From assembly GCA_002423615.1 (NCBI GenBank), contig DIKO01000092.1, positions 62,001-126,000 on the forward strand: 64,000 bases of DNA, in the 5' to 3' direction. Source of the stretch: Desulfobacteraceae bacterium UBA5616. Lineage in GTDB: Bacteria; Desulfobacterota; Desulfobacteria; Desulfobacterales; UBA5616. Positions 43,338 through 52,831 of this stretch are shown here, one piece after another. A program made the translations under genes and the position numbers. Every line of letters starts with the position of its first letter. Position 1 is the stretch's first letter. The notes under the pieces were generated by a model. The model was not told the DNA's origin and made no database searches. It saw nothing but the letters and a program-made list of their open reading frames with translations.

Positions 43338-45535
43338 GGTTCAACCACCCTCTCTATTTGCACCAGGGCGGTGTTGCAGACAAAGGCCCCCCCCGGCGAG
43401 GTTACATTGCGGGTGAGTACGTTGGCGCACCCCCCATGATCGATTCCCTTCTCATCCGGTGCATACCAGGCTCCCTGGGGAAGAGCGACCACCCCGGGCA
43501 TTATCCTTTCCGTCACCGTGGCGGGGATTCTCACTTCTCCCCGGTCGTTGAATACCCTGACCATATCCCCTTGTTGAATGCCTCTTGCCCCGGCGTCAAG
43601 GGAATTTATGGAGATGGTCTGATCTTTCAGCTCCCGAAGCCACGGCAGGTTATCGAACTGGCTATGGGCCCTGCGTTTGAAATGGGGGGAAATAAGCTGC
43701 AGCGGGTATTTTTCAGCCAGGGGGTCATTGACGCTTTCCCAGGTTTCTATGTACCTGGGAACAGACGGTATCTGGGGATGGTTTATCCCGGCAGCAATCT
43801 GCGAATAGATTTCTATCTTTCCGGATGGGGTCCGAAAGGGTTTGGGTTCTCCGTCGGATTTCTGTTTCAGCGTCTCCTCCGGTTGCTCCCGCTTGACCCA
43901 GTATATGCCTTCCTTCCTCAGGGCGTCATAATCCGGCAGATTTACTTCTTTCGAGGCTCTTGCAACGATGTCCTTCACCATCTCCTCATCGGATTGATCG
44001 CCAAAATCGGCAATGCCCAGTTTATCCGCCAGTGCCTGACAGATCTGATACTGGGATCTGGATTCACCGAGAGGTTCTATGGCTTTGTTCAGGATGCCGA
44101 AAACAAAACCCGCTTTTGGGGCGACGATATCGGTTCGTTCCAGAAATGTGCATACGGGCAGCACGATATCGGCAAATCCGGCTGTTGCGGTCATAAATTG
44201 TTCCGTGACCAGGACGAAATCAAGCTTTTTAAATGCTGCGGCCGTCTTGTTGACCTCGCCGAGCTGATTCAGGTAATTGGTGTTGGACAGCCAGATGAAC
44301 TTATAGTCTGCGGGATATCCACCCGCCTTTCCCTTGAGAATGGCATCGGCAAAAGAGCTGACGTTGACCCTGGCACTGGAATTGACTGTTGCGCTGCGGA
44401 AAGGCAGGGCGATATCACGGGGCGGCATCCCCACCTCAACCGGGTTCGGCGGGCTGGGCAGCTGGGGATTAAAACTCAAGCCCCGCGAGGGTCCGGATTG
44501 CCAGTTCTTAAAAATCAGGTTGCCGGTGATGGCCTCCAGAGCAGCGGCGGCGCGGTGGTACTGCTCCCCGAAGGCGCTGCGTCCCGGAGCAATGCTGGTG
44601 GCAAGGGTCGCCGGCTTGTTGCGGGCATATTCCCGGGCCAGATCGGCGATGGTTTCGGCGGGTATGCCGCTGATGTCCGCCGCCCATCGAGGCGTCTTGG
44701 CCACGCCGTCTTCCACGCCCATCACATGATCCCGGTATTGTTCAAATCCCACGGTATGGGCATCGATGAAACTCTGGTCCTGCAGGTTCTCCTTGATAAT
44801 CACGTATCCCATGGAAAGCAGGACAGCGGCATCGGTTCCCGGTCTTATGGGAATCCATCGATCTGCAAAGGTGGCCGCCGAGTCGGTGAATCTGGGATCA
44901 ACGGCAACGATTCCGGCTCCTTTTTCCTTGGCCAGGGCCAGAATCAGCGGAATGGTGGAGCCCATCTCGGTGGTCACCGGGTTCCATCCCCACATGATGA
45001 TAAACCGTGAATTATAATACTCTTCCGGTGCATGTTCGGTCTGGATCCATTTGCGCCGGGCCCCGTAGGTTATGCCTGCGGCAAAAGAAGCCCCTTCATG
45101 AGAGATAAACCCCCAGGGTGCGGTATATCCCCCGAACTGACACAGAAGCCGGTGAAAGGCACCCACATGGTGAATCGTATGCGGATCGCACATGGAACAG
45201 AAGTGAAGGATAGCGGCATTGCCGTACGTGGTTTTGATTCTTTTCAATTCCCCGGCGACGGTGGTGAGCGCTTCTTCCCACGATATCCGGGTGAATTGGC
45301 CGTCGCCCCTGGCCCCGGTTCTCTTTAGCGGATAGAGCAGGCGGTCCGGGGCATAGACCCGCTGGCGGTACGCATGTCCTCTGGCACACATGCGGGGGTG
45401 CCCTTCCCGATCATCCGGCTCGATGCGAACGATCCTGTTGTCCCGGACGTGAACCTTCATCTCGCAGGTACCGCCGCAATGACTGTTGCAAATGGTACGG
45501 ACGATCTGTTCCCCATTGTCAATCCTGTCTATCAT
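43334..45535 (-). CDS. Molybdopterin-dependent oxidoreductase, catalytic subunit (DMSO reductase family)
   Basis: 733 residues. N-terminal Fe-S site CNSHCGGTCEMKV then MCARGHAYRQRVYAPDRL; cofactor-binding segments WGWNPVTTEMGSTIPL, VAVDPRFTDSAATFADRW and the late RRAHSQFDNLPWL with the C-terminal molydopterin-binding beta barrel. There is no twin-arginine leader, so the enzyme should be cytoplasmic. GGAGG is 8 bases before the ATG. It pairs with the Fe-S subunit downstream. The substrate is unknown; phenylacetyl-CoA oxidoreductase, thiosulfate/polysulfide reductase and DMSO-reductase-like roles all fit, and the acyl-CoA setting favours an aromatic substrate only weakly. Confidence 0.88.
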   Translation of the reverse strand: MIDRIDNGEQIVRTICNSHCGGTCEMKVHVRDNRIVRIEPDDREGHPRMCARGHAYRQRVYAPDRLLYPLKRTGARGDGQFTRISWEEALTTVAGELKRIKTTYGNAAILHFCSMCDPHTIHHVGAFHRLLCQFGGYTAPWGFISHEGASFAAGITYGARRKWIQTEHAPEEYYNSRFIIMWGWNPVTTEMGSTIPLILALAKEKGAGIVAVDPRFTDSAATFADRWIPIRPGTDAAVLLSMGYVIIKENLQDQSFIDAHTVGFEQYRDHVMGVEDGVAKTPRWAADISGIPAETIADLAREYARNKPATLATSIAPGRSAFGEQYHRAAAALEAITGNLIFKNWQSGPSRGLSFNPQLPSPPNPVEVGMPPRDIALPFRSATVNSSARVNVSSFADAILKGKAGGYPADYKFIWLSNTNYLNQLGEVNKTAAAFKKLDFVLVTEQFMTATAGFADIVLPVCTFLERTDIVAPKAGFVFGILNKAIEPLGESRSQYQICQALADKLGIADFGDQSDEEMVKDIVARASKEVNLPDYDALRKEGIYWVKREQPEETLKQKSDGEPKPFRTPSGKIEIYSQIAAGINHPQIPSVPRYIETWESVNDPLAEKYPLQLISPHFKRRAHSQFDNLPWLRELKDQTISINSLDAGARGIQQGDMVRVFNDRGEVRIPATVTERIMPGVVALPQGAWYAPDEKGIDHGGCANVLTRNVTSPGGAFVCNTALVQIERVVEP

Positions 45536-45972
45536 GATTTTGTCCTCCGGCCTTGCCTATTGTTCTTCGTGCGATGAAGAGGTCCCTTCCTGATAAAAAC
45601 CAGTGAGGATAATTTACAATCTGAATTAAACCGTGTTCGAAAGAATGTTTTCCAAGGTCTCCTGGGTAACCTGATTTTGAATATTAAGGCCCGGCTTTTT
45701 GGATGTCAATAAATTCTTGAGGTTAAAACCACCCCCCGGGCCCGCCGGGTCTGATTTCGGCAACTTCCGAAATTACGAATAAATTTATATCTTTGGATAA
45801 GCACATTTCAAGAGGAATATAGCTATTTGTTTGACAAACGAACAAGGATTTGAGATACAGGGGGGCTTACAGAAAGCAAGCCCGTATCCTGCCCTGTTCT
45901 GGTTCTTCAGGAGTTTAACCACATATATTTATCGGAACGTTCAGACATAACCTTTGGAAAAAGGGAGGGGAC
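45536..45972. other. Intergenic region, 437 bp, between divergent genes
   Basis: It separates the molybdopterin oxidoreductase (minus) and the 5'-nucleotidase (plus). A plus-strand TTGACA occurs within the palindrome GTTTGACAAAC near 45830 but lacks a good -10. A second short palindrome GAACGTTC is near 45936. AAAAAGGAGGGG precedes the nucleotidase ATG. No gene is visible. Confidence 0.4.
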
Positions 45973-48192
45973 ATGAGAAAAAATCGGTTCGGCCATTTAT
46001 TTATCGGTTTTTGCATTCTGGCATTGGCTCCGTTCGTGTCCGCATCGCCTTCGGCGGCGGCTGTGACGGCCGTCATCGACCTCCAACCGGATACCGTCAA
46101 CCTTTCCGGCACCGGCAAATGGGTTTCCGCCTATATCGAATTGCCGGCGCCCCATGATGCCGGAGACATTTTGGCAGGGACCGTGGCGCTGACCGTAAAT
46201 GGAAATTTAATCCCGGCCCAACCCAGGCCGATGCAGGTGGGCGATCACGACGGGGACGGCATCCCGGACCTCATGGTCAAGTTCGATCGCCGGAAGCTCC
46301 GGAGCCATCTTTTTATAGGACCCCAGGAAATTACTGTCGGCGGTTCGATTTCCGGAAGCGGCGGTTTTGAGGGCACGGACACGGTCAAGGGGATTCTGGG
46401 CAAAAAAGGCCTGACCAAATTCACCATTCTGCAAACCTCGGATCTGCACAACCATGCCAGCGGTTACGGCCCGTTCATCGATTACACGCCGGATATTTCG
46501 GGTGACGACCCGGTCAAGGGGGGATTTGCACGGCTGGCCACGCTGATCGGAATGGTCCGGCAGAACCGGGTCAAGGCCGGAATCCCTACCCTTCTGTTCG
46601 ACTCCGGGGATTTTTTCATGGGCACGACCTATGATCTTACCGCCGCAAATCCGATCATGCTAAAGTTTTTTCAGGCCATGGGGTATGACGCGGTCACACT
46701 GGGCAACCATGAATTCGACTGGGGTCCTGCCGGCCTGGCCCTCCTATTAGGAAACGGCCGGTCAAACGGCTTTAACGTTCCGGTGGTGGCCAGCAATACC
46801 GTTACAGATCCGGGAAATTCGGAAGATGACGACATCGAAATCCTCAAAAAAAAGAAAGTGATAATCAGCAAAAAAATTTTGAGGTTGCCCAGGGGCATTA
46901 AAATCGGGATTCTCGGACTGATGGGATCGGATTCCGTCCAGAAAGCCCCTGTTGCATCCCCCATTACGTTTAATAATGAGTATGCGTTCATCCAGTCCTG
47001 CGTAGATGACCTCCGGAAAAAAGGAAATGTTGATGTGGTGGTGGTCCTGTCCCACGGCGGGGTGGAAAACGACGGATCCGGCGATGACGCCGATCTGGCC
47101 CAAAACGTTTCCGGCATTGACATCATCGCCTCAGGGCACTTTCACACGGCAACCCGGGACGCCATTATTTCCGGGACTTCCAATTCCATCGTTTTCTCCC
47201 CGGGGGAATACGGCGAATTTTTAAGCCGGCTGGATGTCACCTACAGTGAGGACCTTGGCCGGGTTGTGGGCTATGCGTTCAATCTGCTGCCGGTAGATGA
47301 CGCCGTGCCCGGCGCACCGGCAGTTCAGAATATGGTTGAGGCTTATCATGCGGAAATGAATGCCGCTCTCGCGTCCGCCGGCCTTCCCCATCTGGCCGAC
47401 CCAGTCGGCACTACAGGTTTTGATCTGGAACTGGAACCTTTCCAGGTAACCGGTTTTGGCAGCCTGTGCGCGGATGCGGTGCGAAATGTGGCCAATGTGC
47501 TGGCTCCTCTTAATTTTCCGTATGATCCCATTGAAATCGCCGTTGTGCCCAGCGGTGTTATCCGTGACCCGATTCTGAAGGGAAACACCGGCGTCATTAC
47601 CTTCTCGGATGTGTACAATGCCCTGCCCCTGGGAATATCCCCTTACCAGACGTCTCCTCCCGGCTATCCATTGATGCATGCCTACTTAACGGGTGCCGAG
47701 GTTTACCTGATGTGTGAGATAGGACTTACCATGTCCCAGGTCATGGGCGCTGATTATTATCTCAACTTTTCCGGACTCAGGATTGACTATAAACCTTCCA
47801 TGGCTCATTTGTTTCAGGGGGTCCAGGCGGTTTATCTTTATTCACCTGCCGATCCATTCTGTACAGGCAGCTCGACCCTGATCAATCCAGCTGATCAGGA
47901 CAGGCTCTACCATATCGCGGTGAACCTGTACTCCCTTCAGATGCTCAATGTCGTCAATAAATATCTGCCGCCCGGGCTTTCCATCGAACCCAAAAAAGCC
48001 AATGGAACCCCCCTTACATCGGATGATTACGAGGACTACCGTATCGACGCGACTCCGGATGAGGGCGTGATGGAACTCAAGGAATGGATGGCGCTGCTCA
48101 ACTATTTCCCCGACTTCGGCGGCTCTGTTCCACCTGCAAATTACGGCCCTGACGTGAATTTTACGAGCCGGGTCAATTACATCACACCCTAG
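45973..48192 (+). CDS. Secreted 5'-nucleotidase / cyclic phosphodiesterase family protein
   Basis: 739 residues with a signal peptide ending near VSASPSAAA. After an N-terminal beta domain of about 100 residues (with a DHDGDGIPDL calcium-loop-like segment) comes the metallophosphatase domain: QTSDLHNH, DSGDFFMGT, GNHEFDWG, VVLSHGG and SGHFHT are the dinuclear metal ligands. A 5'-nucleotidase C-terminal domain follows. It hydrolyses nucleotides or cyclic nucleotides outside the cytoplasm, for phosphate or nucleoside salvage. AAAAAGGAGGGG gives a strong ribosome site. A terminator follows the stop. Confidence 0.9.
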   Translation: MRKNRFGHLFIGFCILALAPFVSASPSAAAVTAVIDLQPDTVNLSGTGKWVSAYIELPAPHDAGDILAGTVALTVNGNLIPAQPRPMQVGDHDGDGIPDLMVKFDRRKLRSHLFIGPQEITVGGSISGSGGFEGTDTVKGILGKKGLTKFTILQTSDLHNHASGYGPFIDYTPDISGDDPVKGGFARLATLIGMVRQNRVKAGIPTLLFDSGDFFMGTTYDLTAANPIMLKFFQAMGYDAVTLGNHEFDWGPAGLALLLGNGRSNGFNVPVVASNTVTDPGNSEDDDIEILKKKKVIISKKILRLPRGIKIGILGLMGSDSVQKAPVASPITFNNEYAFIQSCVDDLRKKGNVDVVVVLSHGGVENDGSGDDADLAQNVSGIDIIASGHFHTATRDAIISGTSNSIVFSPGEYGEFLSRLDVTYSEDLGRVVGYAFNLLPVDDAVPGAPAVQNMVEAYHAEMNAALASAGLPHLADPVGTTGFDLELEPFQVTGFGSLCADAVRNVANVLAPLNFPYDPIEIAVVPSGVIRDPILKGNTGVITFSDVYNALPLGISPYQTSPPGYPLMHAYLTGAEVYLMCEIGLTMSQVMGADYYLNFSGLRIDYKPSMAHLFQGVQAVYLYSPADPFCTGSSTLINPADQDRLYHIAVNLYSLQMLNVVNKYLPPGLSIEPKKANGTPLTSDDYEDYRIDATPDEGVMELKEWMALLNYFPDFGGSVPPANYGPDVNFTSRVNYITP

Positions 48193-48205
48193 TTTCACAC
48201 CCTAA

Positions 48206-48240
48206 AAAACCCGGTCGGAGAAAACCTTCGACCGGGTTTT
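48206..48240. terminator. Rho-independent terminator
   Basis: A 12-bp perfect inverted repeat (AAAACCCGGTCG at 48206-48217, CGACCGGGTTTT at 48229-48240) lies 14 bp after the 5'-nucleotidase stop, with an 11-base loop and a closing T run. Confidence 0.9.
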
Positions 48241-48329
48241 TAGCTTGATGATGAATCCCTTTTTAATCCCTTTTCTTCCAATCAGAATCGTCGGCAGCAG
48301 GACTGCGGGGTAATTTTAAGGAGGTTGAG

Positions 48330-49739
48330 TTGGAACAGTATTACGCCAAAAAACCCTGGCTGCACACTTACCCGGAGTGGCTTCCGAAAACCTTGCCGCT
48401 TCCCCGTGAAAGTGTTCTGGACAGGTTTGAAAATTCCGCTCTGAAATATCCGGACGAACCGTGTATTTACTATTTTGATACGATGTTACGGTATAAAGAT
48501 GTGCGGGACATGGCAGGCGCCCTGGCTGCATCCCTTGAAAAAATCGGCGTCAACAAAGGCGACCGTGTTCTGTTATGGATGCAGAATATTCCCCAGGTGG
48601 CAATCGCCACTTTAGCGGCATGGATGAGGGGCGCCGCAGTCGTCCCGGCCAATCCGATGTATACGGTAAAGGACATTCAATATCTGATCAGAGATTGCAG
48701 TCCGAAAGTTGTTTTCTGTCAGGACGAAATTTATCACCCGGACATAGCCGACGACAACCTCCCCGTCATTTTGACGTCACCCCTGGACCTGCTGAACCCA
48801 AACAGGGAAATACCCGAACAACTCAAAGAAGTGCATAAAAATATTCCGCGGCAGACGCTTGATTTTATGAGCCTGATCCATACTCCTGGAAATGCTCAGG
48901 ATGTTCCGATAAAACCAGAACCCTTAATCCCGAGATACGGTGCCACCTTCACGGTCGCCTCCATTACGGTATATATCGCCCTGCTGAATCATCCCGAATC
49001 CGGGAATTTCAACCTCTCTTCCCTGATCAAAGCCTACAGCGGCGGGGCACCCGTATCCCCGGGTACGGTAGAAAAGATTAAAAATGTTTTGGGGTTGACC
49101 ATTTACAACGTGTATGGGTTGACCGAAAGCACATCACCGGCAACCATCACGCCTGTCGGCCTGACCGGTCCCGTGGATATGGAGAGCGGCGCATTGTCCG
49201 TAGGATTGATCATACCGGGTGTTGAAGCCTGGATCGTTGATGTTGATGACCCGGAGAAAATCCTGCCCCCGGGTCAGGCAGGGGAACTGGCAATTCAGGG
49301 ACCTTCCATAACCGGCGGATACTGGGCTAAACCTGAAGAAACAGCCCACGCCATTAAGAACGGGCGTTTTTTTACCGGCGATGTCGCCAAAATCGATGAA
49401 AATGGATGGTGTTTTATCGTCGACCGGAAAAAGGATCAAATCAATGTATCAGGCTATAAAGTCTGGCCCCGTGATGTCGAAGATGTTCTTTATCAGCATC
49501 ACGGCGTGAAGGAGGCAGCCGTTGTAGGGATCCAGGATCCTTACCGGGGAGAAACCGTTAAAGCCTTTGTTGCATTGACGGATGCCTGCAAAGGCAAGGT
49601 CACGCCTGAAGAGTTGATTGCCTTTTGCAAGGGCAGGATGGCGGCATTTAAATACCCCCGCATTGTTGAAATTATCGATGAGGTGCCGAAGACGCCCACC
49701 GGTAAATTCCTGAGACGGGTTTTGAAAAAGGAACCCTGA
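48330..49739 (+). CDS. AMP-binding acyl-CoA synthetase lacking its P-loop region
   Basis: 469 residues, about 80-90 short of relatives. The N-terminal part (YKDVRDMAGALAASLEKIGV, KGDRVLLWMQNIPQ) and C-terminal part (YGLTESTSP, TGDVAKIDENGW, DRKKDQINVSGYKVWP, PKTPTGKFLRR) are normal, including the last lysine. The stretch that should hold the YTSGTTGxPKG motif and following helices is gone: PEPLIP joins straight to RYGATFTVASITVYIALLN near 48930. The reading frame is kept. Adenylation should therefore fail. TTG 48330 follows AAGGAGG by 5 bases. Confidence 0.85.
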   Translation: MEQYYAKKPWLHTYPEWLPKTLPLPRESVLDRFENSALKYPDEPCIYYFDTMLRYKDVRDMAGALAASLEKIGVNKGDRVLLWMQNIPQVAIATLAAWMRGAAVVPANPMYTVKDIQYLIRDCSPKVVFCQDEIYHPDIADDNLPVILTSPLDLLNPNREIPEQLKEVHKNIPRQTLDFMSLIHTPGNAQDVPIKPEPLIPRYGATFTVASITVYIALLNHPESGNFNLSSLIKAYSGGAPVSPGTVEKIKNVLGLTIYNVYGLTESTSPATITPVGLTGPVDMESGALSVGLIIPGVEAWIVDVDDPEKILPPGQAGELAIQGPSITGGYWAKPEETAHAIKNGRFFTGDVAKIDENGWCFIVDRKKDQINVSGYKVWPRDVEDVLYQHHGVKEAAVVGIQDPYRGETVKAFVALTDACKGKVTPEELIAFCKGRMAAFKYPRIVEIIDEVPKTPTGKFLRRVLKKEP

Positions 49740-49787
49740 TTCCAATGCCTCCTGGAGAATATGAAACGTTCAAATCCGAAGGATACT

Positions 49788-51059
49788 TTATTTTTCCCGG
49801 AAAACGTAAAATGCCGGCGGGTTACCCGATAAAGGGTATGGAATTCGATCGGTCTTGATCCGGCCTTTGATCATGTTGGGAAAATAGATGGACATGTCGT
49901 TCAGAATCCGGTCTTCCCGGGTCGTATTCACGACATAGGTAAACACCATGTCAGCCCCATGGAGCATCGGGTGTGATTTGCCGGCATAGATCAGGATTTC
50001 CGGCATGCCCTTTTCGGATGGGGTAAAAAAACAAGCGTGCCGGGACCAGGGCCCTGTCAGTGCTTTGGCCGTTGACATCGACAGGCAGGGGTTTGCCATG
50101 CTCAAGGTCTGAACCTGGAGGTAGCTTTTCAGGCGCGGCACATATGCCACGGAGAACTCCATCTGACCATCCGCAATAATGGGCCGGGGTTTCGCCGCCC
50201 TCACTTCGGGTCCAACCCAGCCCATCTCCTCTCCGGCCCACCATTGCGGGCTGGTAAGCGTTCCTGTAATAGCGGAGCCTTCAAGCCACCGAACGAGGCA
50301 GACGGCTCTGTCTTTGTTGTCCGCGGCAAAAACGTAAAGAAATCCATTTTCAAGAACCGGATTGCCGGAACCGACAATGAGGCCATCCTTCACAGGGCTC
50401 TTCAGATATGTCAATTTCCATTTGTCGGGTGTTTCTCCGGGATTTTCAATCCATACGGCTTTCCATCCACAGGCGTCAAAACCGAGCGGGTTCCTGGCCT
50501 TCTTGATCTCCATGAGGAAAATGAGCAGCCGATTGCCGACCATAATCCCCGAGCCCGGCCAAAACCAGTGATCACTGCCTTTTGAAAAAAAGGCTGCCGG
50601 CCTATTGCCGTTCATTTTCCATACGAATTGCATTTCGGCGGAGGCAGGGTCATATCCCTTCTGGAGGGCAATGCTGTTGCGCACCAGGTCCGATGTCCGC
50701 CGCACTCCGGAGCCGGAAAGATCGATTAAACTGTCACCGAACAGCCAGAGCACCCTGCCATGACCCAAATCCACCGATGCGGCGCCGTCCCCGCCAAGCC
50801 AGCGGGAATCGGATCGAAAAAGCTTGTCGGCCTCTTCCCACCGATGAGCCTCGATCCGGAAGGATGACGATTCTTGATAAGGGCTCTCGAACGCATTTCC
50901 GGATGATGAAAAACAAAGGCCTGCCAGACTTAGAAGGATGATGAGGAGAATGCTGCCAGCAGGGGTGCTCTTAAAGATAAAAAATGATAAATGGACGCGA
51001 ATGAAGGGAATTTTTCTTTTCACGTGTTTGAGTATTTCAAAAATCCAATGTCGGGTCAA
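49788..51059 (-). CDS. Secreted beta-propeller-like protein (DUF4185/DUF5005-like)
   Basis: 423 residues starting at TTG; the start is uncertain because no ribosome site or ATG is near. A hydrophobic segment at residues 36-55 (GSILLIILLSLAGLCF) acts as signal peptide or anchor. The rest is beta-rich with repeated segments: LFGDSLIDLSG, WFWPGSGIMVGNRLLIFL, VGSGNPVLENGFLYVF and VFTYVVNT, in the style of five-bladed propeller glycosidase-like DUF4185 proteins. Function unknown. It is convergent with the acyl-CoA synthetase gene. Confidence 0.65.
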   Translation of the reverse strand: MTRHWIFEILKHVKRKIPFIRVHLSFFIFKSTPAGSILLIILLSLAGLCFSSSGNAFESPYQESSSFRIEAHRWEEADKLFRSDSRWLGGDGAASVDLGHGRVLWLFGDSLIDLSGSGVRRTSDLVRNSIALQKGYDPASAEMQFVWKMNGNRPAAFFSKGSDHWFWPGSGIMVGNRLLIFLMEIKKARNPLGFDACGWKAVWIENPGETPDKWKLTYLKSPVKDGLIVGSGNPVLENGFLYVFAADNKDRAVCLVRWLEGSAITGTLTSPQWWAGEEMGWVGPEVRAAKPRPIIADGQMEFSVAYVPRLKSYLQVQTLSMANPCLSMSTAKALTGPWSRHACFFTPSEKGMPEILIYAGKSHPMLHGADMVFTYVVNTTREDRILNDMSIYFPNMIKGRIKTDRIPYPLSGNPPAFYVFREK

Positions 51060-51331
51060 GTATCAACATGACTTTCGCGTCTCTGATCCACTTTATCCCA
51101 ACCCAATCCCATGGGAGACTTGCAGGGAGCCATGGACACAGCCAAGTCCAAAGCGGCGGTAAATTTGAGGCGTTGGGATGATGGGGCACAGCTTCGGATC
51201 AATAGTTGACCCTTACCGTAAAAACTATTACATTCTCCCCCATTCAATAACCCATAACCCATGATACTGGATCCATGACCCTGATACGCGAAAGCTGAAT
51301 GAAATCCAGGATCTTTTGAAAATACCCGAAA

Positions 51332-52780
51332 ATGAAAGTATTAAGTCACGTAAAATCCTTATTAACCTTCTGGAAATCATCCGTCAGCAGAAGGATGACG
51401 GTTTATTTCATGATCTTCGGCTTCATCATCTTTTACGCCACATCAACGTTATACCTGATGGCCTTCAGGCAGAGCATGGTCAATTCCCTTACCCGGGTGA
51501 TACACAACCAGTTCAAAGAACTTGAAGACGTGAATGAAAGTGATTTCATCTGGCACAGCATCGGCCGTTTCAGGCCGGATATTTACGGCACCCTGAAAAC
51601 CTTCGTCAGTCTGACCCCGGATCTTTATGCCATCGGGGATGTCTCTATCTATTGCAATCAGGAAGACGAATCCGCCTGGTACAGAATTTTTTTCAAAACC
51701 GACCGGGTGATTTACGCGGAACCCGCAAAGGATGCCGTATTGAAAAAACTGGACCGAAAACTGAAAGTTCCGCTGATTCTTTCCAATGTTCATTTTTTCA
51801 TCACCAGGGAGAACCTCACCCTTTATCACGACATCACCGGTGAAAAGGACGTCCACAAATATTTTCTGAAATTGACCCTGCACCGGAAGGGTTTAGGGGG
51901 CGTATTGACCACCCTGGGTATCCACATTTTGGTCATAACCCTTATCCTGCTGGTGCTGACCCGGGTTCTGGGCTATCTTTTCTCCCGGAAATTCGCCAAA
52001 CCCATTGAAATCCTGTCCGAAGGCGTTTCAGCCGTGAGCAGGGGGGACATGAGTACAACCATTGATGTCCGTTCCAGGGACGAAATCGGAACTTTGGCGA
52101 AAAATTTCAATCTCATGATCGAAGGGCTTAAAGAGAGGGATTTTATTAAGGAGACTTTCGGGAAATACGTTACCAAGGAAATCCGGGACGAGATATTGAA
52201 AGGCGGCATTCCCTTGGACGGTGAGCTCAAGGAAGTAACGGTCCTGTTTGCGGACCTGAGAAATTTTACTTCCCTTTCCGAATCCATGCGGCCCAAAGAA
52301 GTTGCCGGCCTGATCAATCAATATTTCAAGGAAATGGCCGAAGCCATCAACCAGCACAAAGGGTTGGTCATCCAGTTCATCGGAGATGAAATCGAGGCGG
52401 TATTCGGGGCACCTCTGGCCCTCAACGACCATGCTTCCAAGGCCGTGGCGGCAGCGCTTGAAATGCGAAGACGTCTGGGCCTGTTAAATGAAAGACTGGT
52501 GGAAAATAACCTGCCCCAGCTTCAGCATGGCATCGGTATTCATACGGGACAGGTTTTGGCGGCCAATATCGGCAGCCCGGATCGATTGTCCTACACCCTG
52601 GTGGGCGATACGGTGAACATCGCTTCCCGCATCCAGGAATTGAACAAGAACTTTGGAACGGATATTTTAATCAGTTCGACTACCCAGGCTGATCTTTCCT
52701 GTGCCGTGGACCTGGAAAAACTGCCCGAAACACCCATCCGGGGCAAGGCCGAACCGGTGGTGATCTATCGAATCGGATAG
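51332..52780 (+). CDS. Membrane-bound class III adenylate/guanylate cyclase with HAMP domain
   Basis: 482 residues: TM1 at about 25-45, a periplasmic sensor of about 140 residues, TM2 at about 193-215 (GIHILVITLILLVLTRVLGY), a HAMP linker (FAKPIEILSEGVSAVSRGD), then the cyclase. Metal aspartates are in LFADLRNFTSL and FIGDEIEAVFG; the transition-state Asn-Arg pair is in VGDTVNIASRIQ. It converts ATP to cAMP (or GTP to cGMP) on an external signal. No ribosome site is obvious before the ATG. It is monocistronic and convergent with the 52.8-63.5 kb operon. Confidence 0.9.
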   Translation: MKVLSHVKSLLTFWKSSVSRRMTVYFMIFGFIIFYATSTLYLMAFRQSMVNSLTRVIHNQFKELEDVNESDFIWHSIGRFRPDIYGTLKTFVSLTPDLYAIGDVSIYCNQEDESAWYRIFFKTDRVIYAEPAKDAVLKKLDRKLKVPLILSNVHFFITRENLTLYHDITGEKDVHKYFLKLTLHRKGLGGVLTTLGIHILVITLILLVLTRVLGYLFSRKFAKPIEILSEGVSAVSRGDMSTTIDVRSRDEIGTLAKNFNLMIEGLKERDFIKETFGKYVTKEIRDEILKGGIPLDGELKEVTVLFADLRNFTSLSESMRPKEVAGLINQYFKEMAEAINQHKGLVIQFIGDEIEAVFGAPLALNDHASKAVAAALEMRRRLGLLNERLVENNLPQLQHGIGIHTGQVLAANIGSPDRLSYTLVGDTVNIASRIQELNKNFGTDILISSTTQADLSCAVDLEKLPETPIRGKAEPVVIYRIG

Positions 52781-52831
52781 GCCGAATTTTGTGGCCGGCA
52801 ATGTGGATCGGAGCTATCGGATGAAATCCGT

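Noticed and set aside
43235..45010. A 591-codon open frame on the plus strand
   Set aside because: It is antisense to the molybdopterin oxidoreductase, whose motifs are unmistakable. The long frame follows from the codon bias of the real gene, and its translation has no recognisable domain.
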